From Earliella scabrosa (taxonomy: Eukaryota; Basidiomycota; Agaricomycetes; Polyporales; Polyporaceae): a stretch of DNA of 64,000 nt. The position numbers were made by a program, and so were the translations under genes. The notes beneath the pieces are model-generated. The model saw only the letters and a list, made by a program, of their open reading frames with translations, searched no databases and was not told the origin of the DNA. This document shows positions 13,876-24,332 of this stretch, one piece after another (the stretch's first letter is position 1; every line of letters starts with the position of its first letter). The stretch is from NCBI GenBank assembly GCA_022605405.1, contig JABYQQ010000005.1, positions 62,001 through 126,000 on the forward strand, written 5' to 3'.

Positions 13876-14890
13876 CTACAGAGACGAGTTCTGAACAAGC
13901 CAGACTCCTGCCAGTGTCACAGACATCATCGGTACGTCAGTCAGTCTTGAAACGCGGATAGGGCACAACTGCTCACCGAGCCCAAGGTTATTCGGGGATT
14001 GGACGAAGTCAACCGTACACGGCTCGCCTCCGCAAGCCAACTCAAAGGTCTGGTACGAGCCAGACGAACAGTGGAACCCCTTGGTCTCCAAAGTGGCGTT
14101 GGGACGAACCGCCCATGAGGCTAAGAGGCTGGTGCGGCGCGGGCGGTGCGTCCATGATAGACCATGCACGTCCAACTTGCGACCTTCGTCGACTCGCCAG
14201 ATCTCGACGTTCGCGACCTTGCCAGAGGGCACGACACTTTGCCCCTTCAGTTCGGACTCTGAGGGAAGCAAGAGCTTCAGCGAGCACCGTTTCATGCCGA
14301 AATCGCCCGCCCAATACTGGATGACAGTCGATTCCTGGAACCAATCGACGTCAGCACCAGTGGCGACACTGAATGTCGCAAATGCCTACCATCGACGATG
14401 TCACCACACGGCGTTCTGGGAGGTACACTACGCCGAATGTAGATTCCCAGCGAGGAGCATCGAGGTAGACTGCATGTGGTTCGGACTGATTGACTACACC
14501 TATCGCTGTTGGGAAGCTTGTGATGGATGGAGGGGGAGGCGCAGTCGGGTCGCGATGCGTTCGTTCTAACCCGACATACGAGCTAGCGAATTCGATGTCC
14601 TTCAGAGGGAATGGCGATGGACGCGGTGTCACAAGCAGGCAGAGGTTGACAATGGAAAACACCAGCGAGAGAGCGCATGCCAGATAGACGACATGAAGGC
14701 GCGGCGAATGCCCTTGTACGTCTTGAATTAAGGAGCGCGCAGAGGCTGGGAGGATGTTGATTGAGCGACGTAGTGTTGAAGTATCAAACCTATCCGAACC
14801 TTTCTCTACCTCGGCTTCAGTGGCCTCCTCGAGCTCACCATCAGCGTCGTTATCGTGAAGCAGTGGAACGTAGGCAGAGTGGGGAGGCAT
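13876..14890 (-). CDS. Type II membrane protein with But2-like C-terminal domain
   Basis: ATG at 14890 (MPPHSAYVPLLHD). An acidic cytosolic N-terminus of about 65 residues precedes one membrane anchor (LHVVYLACALSLVFSIVNLCL) and an extracytosolic domain. Intron near 14385-14336 joins TSSM to ESTVIQYWAGDFGMKRC. The last intron (GTGAGC donor near 13975) joins NNLG to GVWLVQNSS and the stop at 13878-13876. The C-terminal half, with paired cysteines and the CTVDFVQSP..LGLGVW motif, matches the basidiomycete family related to the But2 (Uba3-binding) C-terminal domain as I know it. That label rests on pattern recognition only. Function in the secretory pathway is unknown. It is divergent to the small secreted peptide at 15339. 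Confidence 0.75.
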
Positions 14891-15338
14891 GATACACTGA
14901 GGGTGAGGGTATTACGGCGTAGAGGCGCGATGCGACAGGATGAAATGGTCTGTGATGCAGATCCACGGTCGCAGCCGGGCACTTGGGAAGAACGGCAAGA
15001 AACAAGAGTCGCGTCATGAGCTTCTGTTGCTGGGCCGTGTTGAGGGCGCGGATCGAAGGTGATGGGAAGTGTCACAGGTCAAAGGGTCCGAACGAGAACC
15101 TGATGGAGGTCTGTATCTTGCATCCGACAATCTCGGTTGAAGTCAAACAGTCACGGATGTCATGCCCTGCGGATGCTGGAAAGGGTGGAGCTGAGAGTGC
15201 AGTAGCATCCATTCTGAGCGAGAACGTCGGACAACGGAAGTAACACAACATGTGTACATACCGGTGGATAAGATATGGTATAAGAGCACGATAGGACGGG
15301 GTACAAAGCGCATCTCACCCCGAGACCCTCTCCATACC
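14891..15338. other. Divergent promoter region
   Basis: 448 bp between the But2-like gene and the secreted-peptide gene. A TATA-like box for the plus-strand gene is annotated separately. Nothing else was seen. Confidence 0.5.
15279..15285 (+). promoter_or_regulatory. TATA-like box of the small secreted peptide gene
   Basis: TATAAGA lies 60 bp upstream of the ATG at 15339, a spacing that fits a short leader. It supports the reality of this tiny gene. Confidence 0.5.
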
Positions 15339-15604
15339 ATGAAGTTCCTTACGCTCTTCGCTATGCTCGTTGTCGGTGTTGTCACCGTACAGGCGGCCCC
15401 TACCCTCTGTCCGTAGCCATCCTAATCTTCTATGCGGGGAACTGGCTGACTCCGTCGACAGATATCAGAGGCGGCGATTGCAACTCAATCGATAACATGA
15501 TTGACATACCCATGGACGAGGACTGCGGGGTCGACGGCGACGTTCCCGGAAGTGCCATGGGCGTGAAAAGGTCTTGCCTTAAGGCTCTATGCTTGAGGAA
15601 ATGA
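15339..15604 (+). CDS. Small secreted cysteine peptide (70 aa), possible processed-peptide precursor
   Basis: A two-exon gene that single-frame ORF calling misses. Exon 1 (15339-15408) encodes a clear signal peptide (MKFLTLFAMLVVGVVTVQAA). A 53-bp intron (GTCCGT donor at 15409, branch-like CTGAC, CAG end at 15461) leads to exon 2 (15462-15604, TGA). The mature region is acidic, with cysteines at residues 30, 45, 62 and 67 and one Kex2-type Lys-Arg at 59-60. Cleavage there would release a ten-residue basic tail, SCLKALCLRK, holding two of the cysteines. I do not recognise a family. It lies 1.2 kb from a UstYa-family gene, so a ribosomal-peptide precursor is possible, but there is no repeated core. 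A small secreted effector-like protein is the conservative reading. Confidence 0.6.
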
Positions 15605-16784
15605 CCGTGTCCGCTGCAGGTATGCTTGGAGATTGTTCAATGCCAAGGTAATCTGACGGACTTGTGACCAGATTGGTGTGACCATCGGGTATGTTGTTGG
15701 CTGGTGCAACGCTTTACGTCGTCACAGTCTCGTCTCGTCATGCTGTAATTTGTAGTCTGAGAAAATTCCGCATACATATCATGATGGTCAATCACTGACA
15801 TGACGAATAACATACCGTGTGTGCTGTGGTCGACATGCACGATATCTCATGGTAGCTGCATATACGATACAATCAAGGTGAACATTCAATACAAACTTGA
15901 AGATGAACGTTACTACTTGAAGCGGCGGCACATATGATCCGGGGTCTGCCGCACTACGGAATGAACCGGCGGTGGTTCTCCCTTGGGCGTCAAGCATCTT
16001 CACTGGCACTGGCAACCTCACCCCACAGTGCTGTCCTTCAACGTACTCAAGAGCAGCGGGCCGGCAGGTCGTCGACTGTTGACCCTAATCTCTCCCCTAT
16101 AATTTACATGCCGCGAATAGATCTCAAGTCTGGCTGAGGGACTTCAAATGCATCCGACTGGCAGACTGTGTACGTCCTGATCACTGGTCGAATTCTCACC
16201 TATCCTCACCCTGAAACTCGACGGCTTGTGACCCCTGCTGGACAAGAGGTAGTGATTATCACACCGGTGAGCTATCTAGCTATTACTACTTTGCTAAAGA
16301 TTGTTGGCAGTTTGCCGGAAGGTTAATCACGGTCTCACACGGACCTCAACGGTACGTTTTGCCACCAACTTTTCTCCCCCCAACGTCACTCACCGACACT
16401 TGCTTCGCCCCGCTTGAGATGGCAGTTCTGATGATCGCTTGACTATGCTCACTTGGATACGGCTCCCGCGAACGACGCTCATCAGTCATGAGCGGTGCGT
16501 GGTGTGAGAACACGATGCTACTCCACTGTAGATCCTGCGAATGCGCTCGCCGCAGCTGCGGTCTCACCGTCGCGTCTTCACAAGCGGCTGGCTGCGATCT
16601 TGTAGAAGCAACAGCAGCTAGGACCATGACCATCTTAGCCTCAACTGAGATGCTCTTGACGCCTTGGGCTTCTATCGGCTGAACAGCACAATAGTGCTAC
16701 TTCAAGTTCCTGGAATTACTGGGTGTTCCGAGTCTAGTCGTGGTCAACCCAGAACCGTCGTACCCCGCCACCCCATCTCTCACC
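15605..16784. other. Intergenic between peptide gene and first UstYa-family gene
   Basis: 1.2 kb holding the 3' region of the peptide gene and the promoter of the UstYa-family gene. No further coding exon could be supported. Confidence 0.5.
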
Positions 16785-17435
16785 ATGCGGGGACCTGCTC
16801 TACCACTTTCCGGCTCAGCATACTTTGCCCTCATCCTTGCTGCCGTCTTCGGTCTTCCGGTCACACTATACCTTGCAGCGGGCTCACACACCCTTCACTC
16901 TACTGTGGCGACTGGTATCCGTCAGTACTGGGGGATTAACATGCCGTTGCAAGACAAGATGTTGACATTGCTTACAGGAAGGCTTCACCCCGATGTCTCT
17001 CCCGTGTGGGACATCGGCCCCCTTCCACCGAAGGCGATGTACTTCGAGCCCACTGTCCACTACCAGCTCAACTCGACCGAAGCCGACGCGCAGTGGACCG
17101 CCATGGCACCGCTCAACGGCGGCATTGTGCGCTTCGGACCGAACAAGGAGCCGTATATGGTGTCCATGTTTCACCAACTACGCTGTCTTGACGTACTTCG
17201 TCAGGCTTACAACAAGCTGTTGGAGGAAATGGAGGAGGAAACGGGGGAGGCAAAACCGGTAGCGCGCCACTGCCTGCATTACTTGCGACAGATGGTCCTC
17301 TGCCGACGGGACATTCGTCTGGAGCCGGTGGTCGACACTCATGGACCGCATACGGTCCAGCCATGGGGCGTTATGACCTGTAGGGATTGGACGCAGGTCT
17401 ACGAGGCACACGCGCGCAATGTTCGTGATGCATGA
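16785..17435 (+). CDS. UstYa-family (DUF3328) oxidase-like protein 1
   Basis: UstYa-family proteins are membrane-anchored enzymes needed for oxidative cyclisation of fungal ribosomal peptides and for other secondary-metabolite steps. Start is the ATG at 16785; an upstream in-frame GTG at 16740 is unlikely. An N-terminal signal-anchor (ALILAAVFGLPVTLYLAAG) is followed by a probable 63-bp in-frame intron (16915-16977). The two family motifs are present: HQLRC within MFHQLRCLDVLR, where the second histidine of the usual HxxHC is arginine, and HCLHYLRQMVLC. The end, VMTCRDWTQVYE, is also typical. About 195 residues if spliced. It is convergent with a second family member 230 bp downstream. The HxxRC variant occurs in this family, so activity is not excluded. 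The substrate is unknown. Confidence 0.85.
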   Translation: MRGPALPLSGSAYFALILAAVFGLPVTLYLAAGSHTLHSTVATGIRQYWGINMPLQDKMLTLLTGRLHPDVSPVWDIGPLPPKAMYFEPTVHYQLNSTEADAQWTAMAPLNGGIVRFGPNKEPYMVSMFHQLRCLDVLRQAYNKLLEEMEEETGEAKPVARHCLHYLRQMVLCRRDIRLEPVVDTHGPHTVQPWGVMTCRDWTQVYEAHARNVRDA

Positions 17436-17667
17436 CTCGCACAGGTGAGTAGGTCTTTAGGCTTGTGCAAACCATCCAGCTCAGCCTTCATTAAGCTTCA
17501 TTGTCGGTCGCAGAACAGTCTTGTAGTGGAGTACCTCGAGTATCAGATTCAAGAGAATATGACGGTCGCCTTGTTAGCGTGACTGTACTTGAGCACTTTG
17601 AGCATGATCACTAGCCAGCAACTCTGATACGATGCAACTCACTTCTACTACCAACCAATGACGATCT

Positions 17668-18339
17668 TCACGCAACTGTAAGATTGCTACGCACGGGAGC
17701 CGGTCGGATCTTGACCCAATCCTCCCAATTCTTCGACATTTCGTCATAAACCTGGTTCCAGTCCTCGCAGACATGCGTTGCTCCAGAGCGCTCGACGTCG
17801 AAATTCCGTTCGAGTGCGTCGTACGGCTCGAGCGTGAGGTCAGGGGCGCACAGGACCATCTGGCGAATGTAGTTGAGACAGTGGGCGAAGTGGCTGCGCG
17901 TCCTGGGACGCGTGTCCCCCGCGAGGGCGAAACGGAAAAGCCGGAGACAGTGATACTCGTGAAACATGGTGATGGTGAAGGCGCGGTGCTCGGGCCCGAG
18001 GCGCAGGTACCCGAACCCCTTGGGGGTGTAGCTTGCCCACTCCTCGCGGGCGTCGGGACCGGTGATGGGAAGGTGGATAGGGTCTTCGACGACCAGTGCT
18101 ACGGGGTTTGCTGGGGGCAGCGGCCAGTGTTCCGGGAAGTCGTCACCGACATATGCTAGGAAGTGCGAGCTCGATGAGGGCCACGCCACGGGAAGAGAGC
18201 GCTGGTAAGACTCACAATACTGGTGCTCTGAGGACGCCGTATCGCGGAAGACGAGATAGCTGGAGAGGACGAGAACGTTCCAGCATACGATAGCGCAGAG
18301 CACGGCGGTTGCGAAGTTCAGGGTATACAACGGGCGCAT
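17668..18339 (-). CDS. UstYa-family (DUF3328) oxidase-like protein 2
   Basis: Second UstYa-family protein, convergent with the first. Start chosen at the ATG at 18339 (MRPLYTLNF); the longer frame to 18426 begins at GTG. A membrane anchor (ATAVLCAIVCWNVLVLSSYLV) is followed by a 60-bp intron (18215-18156) that is open in frame. Splicing it creates YSYVGDDFPEHWPL, the family's characteristic motif, so the spliced form (203 residues) is preferred. Both histidine-cysteine motifs are complete: HEYHC in MFHEYHCLRLF and HCLNYIRQMVLC. The C-terminal CEDWNQVYDEM is typical. Likely a luminal or vacuolar membrane oxidase acting on a peptide or small molecule. Substrate unknown. Confidence 0.87.
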   Translation of the reverse strand: MRPLYTLNFATAVLCAIVCWNVLVLSSYLVFRDTASSEHQYCESYQRSLPVAWPSSSSHFLAYVGDDFPEHWPLPPANPVALVVEDPIHLPITGPDAREEWASYTPKGFGYLRLGPEHRAFTITMFHEYHCLRLFRFALAGDTRPRTRSHFAHCLNYIRQMVLCAPDLTLEPYDALERNFDVERSGATHVCEDWNQVYDEMSKNWEDWVKIRPAPVRSNLTVA

Positions 18340-19961
18340 GATGACATGAAAATGCTCGTTGAACGAGCAAGTCGGACCGTCTTGTCCAGGATCTCGAGTC
18401 CTTTGTTGCCAGCTTATTATGCCCACACCTGATGATCGGCGACCGGTTTCTTGAGCGGATGCTTTGAGATCACCAGTGCGGGAAGAGAGAAGTTGTCCGG
18501 CGTGGCATGCTTGATGCGTCGTTGCATTCTCGCCGGTCGTGAGTCGTGACTATCTTAACGAGGCATCACCGTGGGTATCGCACGCTAGACGTGACTGCGG
18601 CTTGAGTTCGTTCGTCAATATGGTCAGCAATCAATGCCATAACGTGGATCATATACCCGTCACGGTCCCACAGCGGACTCAGAGTTGGTACGGGATCTGC
18701 TGGGCTACTACGTAGCGTTGGAAATTTGAGGACAGCCCTGAGTATCGCTTCAGTAGCGAGCCTCCCTCCATTCATTCCGTCGTGGAGTGATTCCAGCACC
18801 CACCGAAGGCGACTGACCGGTGACGGCGTTGGACTGTTGAAGCTTTCAAGCTTGAAGCTAGTACGGCCCCTCGTGGGAAATCTCAACGGATCAAGTTGGA
18901 TCAAGCTGCCTTTCTCAACTTTCGACGTTAGTACTGGGGACTGGCAGCGCCCATTAGCGAGTGTCCTGCTTATGTAACTTGATTTCTCGCGTATTGACTC
19001 TGATCTGACTCCGGCCGAGTTATCTGCTTGACCGCCGAAGACTATCTAACAGATCTACCCGTACAAATGAGCTTGGCCATCAGTCTGTTGCATAAGCGAC
19101 CATTGCATACCGACCTTCAACTGCTTTCATACGGTACATGTCTGTTTTGGGCCAGGTTTACGTTGATTAATGTCACGAAATGGGGCTTGGACACGAGGAC
19201 ATGCAATTCGAGGGTGTAATACAATGCACGCTGTAGTATTTACATCTGCAATGGACTCAGCGTGCCCGGGAGCGGGAGATGAATAGCACGTTGATTGTAT
19301 TCCTAGTAAAATATGTATGTGTTGGACGGGAAAGCTCCGAGTCCCAAAGGTGGGCACCGTACACGAATAGTAGCACCCGACTCGAGAGGCCTAGGCTGCT
19401 GGTGATGATAAAGTTCGCAGCACCGTATACTAGCAAGACAGATGAGGAGAAAGCTAACGATATCGGTAGCTACTACTGCATAGTCTTGAAGAGCTAGAGC
19501 TCCCAGAGTCACATTATACAGTCTTCGAGTTTGTCTGCTTCTCCTAATGTTTTTCTAGCTTCAGCATTTCCAGGGAGCGAAACAAAGCACTGGTCGGAGA
19601 TGCGAGGCGCCTGCTCAAGCTCGAGACGTAGTGAGCGCCTTTCCTTATATGGACGGCGCGTCCTTCCCACTCCATCGAGTCTTCCGCTGTGCACACTCGG
19701 TTTCGCACCAGGGTTCCCTACTAAAGTACGTTTAGAAACATCATTGGAAACAATCCTTGGGAACAGAATTTTTATTTGGCTCATATCTTTTCACTCAGAG
19801 CGAAATCGAAAAATCGGCTCCCAACAAGTTGTGAGATATGCTGTCCGCTATGGTATACAACACTTCCGAAGGGCTCTAGCCCGTAGCAGAATGAGGGATC
19901 TGGAGTATATACCTTGTACCACCAGGACACGTTAGCCGCCGAAGGTGTGGGTGGCGACGGT

Positions 19962-20294
19962 ATGCCGGGCGTGTGCCGGGTGGCTGAGATTGACCTGCCG
20001 AAACCGAGGTCAAAACCTGGTCTCATCTTATCAGTCACCGCCGACGATGCCGAATATTATCAGCGTGCGACTTTACTATCCGAGGCTCTGAGCGCCCGGA
20101 CATCGGCTAACTCGGTAAGGCCAGCGCTGCCAGTCCCCACTCTTCAAGAGGCGGGCAGAAAAAAGATTCTGGACACCGTCCTCGAAAGTCCCGAGGACCC
20201 CGGAAACTGGGTGCATACCCCCCCTACCCCCCTTAGCCGAGATAAGCGAACACGGATGACGCAATCGCCTGCTCGCACACGCGTCTTCAATTGA
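19962..20294 (+). pseudogene. Orphan open segment, possible gene remnant or exon
   Basis: 110-codon frame from an ATG at 19962 with coding-like composition (EIDLPKPRSKPGL, then ADDAEYYQRATLLSEALSA). No domain is recognised. The frame is open upstream to about 19914, where an AG could be a splice acceptor, but no convincing upstream exon was found. It may be the last exon of a degraded gene; a chance ORF is also possible. Confidence 0.25.
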
Positions 20295-21703
20295 CGCGTC
20301 TGTGGCTGATGAGTGCATTACATGAATGTCTACGCAGAGTAAGGACTATAAGCAGTATGTACAGTAGCAAATATACAGCTAGATTGCCATAATGTATAAG
20401 ATGTCAGTCGAGCGAATGTGAGGTAAGTAGCCTGACGAACCGGGCACAGTATGTGGCATATTAGGTCCGGCGAGTACGCTTCATGGGTGTTGTTGTGTTG
20501 GTGGATGTTGTGCGTTTGCGACGCTGAGATGAGGAGGGAACCGTGAGCCTTACGGCCGATGGGTCAACTTGAGTGGCATGGCTCGGACTGGTGGCTCCGA
20601 CCCCAGGTCCCAAGGATAGCGGCGGCGGTGGTGTGCTAACTGGAACTCCTATGGCCTTCTCTTCATCGGCGCTGATCTCGAGAATGGCCGCCAAGTTCAG
20701 GCTGACATGGAGAAGAGTAACCTAGGGAGGTCGCGCAGCGTGTCGCGTCGCGCAGCAAGAGACGCAATGTGCGTCATAACTGAGACGCGTCAGTCACGTG
20801 CGACCCGATGCAGACGCCAGCTCTCGTTACTTGAGTTCTCCCTCTCCATTGCTCCCTCTCGTGGCAAACATTGTAGAGTTCTATTCAAAAATTGTCTGTG
20901 TACTTGTACCATAAGTTTCAATGGATTATATAGTAGGAGGCCGAAGTTACAACGAGTCTCCGTCAGAAGACGCCAACTCGGACCTCGGACACCGGGTCCC
21001 AAGGGGGGCAACCTGGAGGTCTGTGTCCCCGATTCAGATCTCGCCCCCCTCTTGAGTCCCCAAGTTACTTTCGTGCTCCGCAAAGGTGCCGCACGCCTAG
21101 TTCGGATCAAGCCCCTTCTCAACTCCGAAGGAATCTTCGTACTCCGCGCGCCCTGCGATGGTGCGCTGCGAAGCAAGCGCCGGAGCAAGCTCTGGACGAC
21201 GTCACGAACCTAGACGTCAGATAGCATTTTTTGAAACGCTCGAGGTGTGCAAACTCTATACAGTGATACAGTCCGTACGTGCGTTGTCATTCTGACACCT
21301 TCACTAGGGCTAAGCGTAAGGGTTCACCTCCAATCAATATTAATGAGCAGGCCCGGGCAATGACAGGCATCCATACTACTACCTCCGTCGTCGCTGGCAC
21401 TTCTCCCGACCTTTGATACTTAACACCTACAGGATGCGTTTTAAATGAACCTAGTGGCCAACACAAATTAGTTGAACTGGCACTGCCGAGTGCGGACTTG
21501 TACTGTATGCCGACCATCTAACACTGGTACTCGACGCTCGTCACAGGTATCCTAGGTCAGGATATTTGCTTCCGTATACCATGGTGCTCATTGCTTAGTT
21601 CCATCTCAGACTGATCTTCGCCTACAAGGAACGTTATGTTCCGAGTCGTCACGATGCATCATCATGCGCGGAGACAGGGATCCTCAAGGGCACACATATC
21701 CAT

Positions 21704-21713
21704 TATATATAAA
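21704..21713 (+). promoter_or_regulatory. TATA box of the flavin monooxygenase gene
   Basis: TATATATAAA, about 50 bp upstream of the ATG at 21762. A strong match in both sequence and position. Confidence 0.6.
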
Positions 21714-21761
21714 GCCTCCTGGCTTCCAGTGGGTGCGCCCTTAACTCTCCTTCCGACTCCC

Positions 21762-24109
21762 ATGGCCCCTCGACAAGAAGACAAACCTATCCTCGTCGTT
21801 GGCGCCGGTATTGCTGGTCTCATCACCGCTCACACACTGATCCGAGATGGATTTCCTGTTCGTATCTTGACTCGCGACCGGAAACCCGGAGGAACATGGA
21901 TGAAGGACCGCATCTACCCCACTTTGTACACCAATAAGTGCTTCGATTTCTCTCTGTGTTCAATAGCTTTGAAGCTCATCATACTCCTTTTGCAGCGTTC
22001 ATGGAGAGTATCGCGTATCGCCTTTGGCGATGCGTCCACCCACAATTGCAGATGGACGCCTGTCCGGCGCGGATATCAATCAATACATCGAAGAGTTTGT
22101 TGCTCGATTCCTCCAGGATAAAATTGAGTTTGGTATGGAGGTCCGTAAAATCCACCGCAAGGCTGAGGGAGAGGGCTGGTTGGTGGAAACCAGACATATC
22201 GACACTGGGGACGACGAGAGCCGTGAATGCGCCCGCGTTGTGATCTGCACAGGTGTGAGTATTTATGAAGTTATCAGTCGGGCGGATTGAACGGAGTCTA
22301 CTTCTCTGCAGGGATGCAGTGTACCGCATTTCCCTCGTCATCTCGAACCTGAGGACGCTCGCAAAGCAGGTTTCAAGGGGCTGGTGGTGCATAGCGCTCA
22401 GTTCGGCGCTGAGATGGATAAAATCCTTGCTTCTGTTCCTCCAGCAGATGTAGGAACAGAATTGGATGCACCCGCTATTATCGTGGTCGGCGGCGGCAAA
22501 TCCGCGCAGGAGTGAGTGTCATCTTGGGGTTAGACAACATGGCGGCGGCTGATATTTGTTTAGCATCTCCGCATACCTCGCGAATGAAGGTCGGAAAATC
22601 ACTGTGATATGTTCAGATTTCGACGCCTTCACTGCGGGTCCCAAGCCTCTCCCGGCCTTTGTAAGGAAGAGCAGGCGAGTGTCTCCATGCACTGAATCAG
22701 ACTGGAACTTCATCTCAATATGTGGGACCCAGACTACTCTCGTTGTTTTCGCCTCATATCCACCTCCGCACATATCTAGAGTAAGCATCTCCCTGCATGG
22801 TCCTCCCACGACTCGAACGCTGACACTCGTCTCAGGCGGTCCCTCCACACGACATGGCTCGGGAAGCTCATTGTCGACTTCATGTGGCGCGGAATCACGG
22901 ATAGCTCAGTCAGTCCTATCACGCATTGGCTATACAGCATTCGATACACGACTCACTCGTGCTGAATTCGTAGTTCCAAGCTACGGGTATACCAGAGGGA
23001 TCGCCTCTGCGCAACACGGTCTCTCTGTTCTGGCACATCCGTAATAACGATGAAGGTGTCCCGCGCGCGAACGGATTCCACGCACTAGCAGTGGCAGGCA
23101 AGATTGATCTGATCTCGCCCGCGCGTGTGGTCAGGTTTGGCGAAGACGGCCGCTCCCTGGTATTGGACGACGGCAGGTCAGTCTGTGCGAGCGCAGTGAT
23201 CCTCGCTACAGGATACCGCTCATCATGGCCCTCGATGTTCGATGGTGAGAGCGATGGATCCTTACTGACACGGTGTTGTGCTCAACGATATGAGCTCCAG
23301 CGGAGACTATAGATGAACTCGGCCTGAACCCACAGCCAGCGGGTCCCCAAGGTGATCGCTACCACTGGACTTACACCACTCTGCAGAACCCGCCTCCCCT
23401 CCATCCTGAGGCAAAGCTCTGGTCGTCAACAATTTACCGCGGCATTGTTCCGGCAAAGAATATCCACCGTCGCGATTTTGCGGTCAACGGAGCAGTTGTG
23501 CGTCTTCATCCACCAACGCTCTCGTCGCTCGCTCACTCTCCCCGTGTCCCAGCTCTCCCCCAACTTTGGCTACACCACGGAAGTCGCGGCCCACTGGATT
23601 TCGTCATACTTCCGCGGAGACGAAATGCGTATTCCGGCTACTCCGGCCGAAGCTCTTCAAGAGACCGAGCGCCACGCCGCTTGGCTAAGACGGCGGTACC
23701 CTCAAATTCCGACAGCGCTGAACAACAGCCACACGAGTTATTTCGCGTTTTGGTCGTATGTGTCTTCCCAGCCGCATCTCGTGAGTTGCGGAGTTCTGAG
23801 CGAACGGCTGCTGCATGTGTTAGGTGGCCTCAGCATGTAGACGACCTGCTTGAAGACATGGGGCTTCCAGTGATGAGGAGCGGCGGAAATGCCCTCACGT
23901 GGCCCTTCAAGGTAGTAGACTTGAGCGAGATCCAGCATCTGAAGGAAGAGCGTGATGCTCGTCGAGCACGGAAGACAGATTGGTGGGTAATGGATGCGAT
24001 TGTAAGAAATACTATAGCGATTTCTGATCATGACGATGACAGAACTTCTGAGGATACTGGTCCCTTAGTCTCGAGGGGCTCCGACAGCCTGAAACCCTTC
24101 CACAACTAA
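21762..24109 (+). CDS. Flavin-containing monooxygenase (FMO-like, NAD(P)H-dependent)
   Basis: FAD/NADPH-dependent oxygenase of the fungal FMO group; the substrate cannot be told. ATG at 21762 (MAPRQEDKP) is followed by the FAD Rossmann motif VVGAGIAGL and KPGGTW. Splicing restores TNNVHGEYRVSPLAM and GRLSGADINQYIEEF, then the NADPH motif IVVGGGKSAQ near 22490. A GC-AG intron (22675-22732) is required to give RKSRLLSLFSPHIHLRT. Introns 22781-22835 and 22909-22972 then give LERSLHTTWLGK and DSSFQATGIPEGSPLRNT. ILATGYRSSW is the late FMO/ATG motif. The last intron (23756-23823) gives FWSWPQHVDDLLEDMG. About ten introns; apparent frame breaks disappear once these are used, so the gene looks intact. 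Its nearest metabolic neighbours are the two UstYa-type genes. A ~0.2 kb copy of its 3' end lies at 42.2 kb. Confidence 0.88.
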
Positions 24110-24332
24110 TCACGCCACGGTGGTCGCTAGATCTGATGGGTACTTCTTTCTCAGAGCGCACACTGGCGTATATTGTCATAGCTCGTCAGATTTGAGCGAT
24201 ATCTCATTATATTTGATATGTCCACGTTGAAGCTATACCTGGAGTCTCTTACATATATTGACATCCCCATGACAATCATAGTACATGCAAGGACTCAAGA
24301 CTACACGAGTCAACTCGAGTAAAGGGTCCCGC

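Larger units (their letters stand above)
18340..21761. other. Gene-poor 3.4 kb stretch inside the accessory block
   Basis: No gene with recognisable motifs. It contains an open segment at 19962-20294 (+), listed separately, and a 234-nt Ser/Thr/Pro-rich open frame at 20694-20461 (-) ending in a basic RRKR/KRTRR tail but lacking an ATG. Base composition is lower in GC and less codon-like than in the flanking genes. It looks like decayed coding or mobile DNA, but no terminal repeats or target-site duplications were identified by eye. Confidence 0.5.

Noticed and set aside
16740..16784. Upstream GTG start for the first UstYa-family gene
   Set aside because: Fungal genes start at ATG; the ATG at 16785 directly precedes the membrane anchor.
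21762..24109. Flavin monooxygenase as a pseudogene because of frame shifts and stops in the middle
   Set aside because: All breaks vanish when a GC-AG intron and GT-AG introns with GTAAGC and GTCAGT donors are used, and the family motifs are restored.
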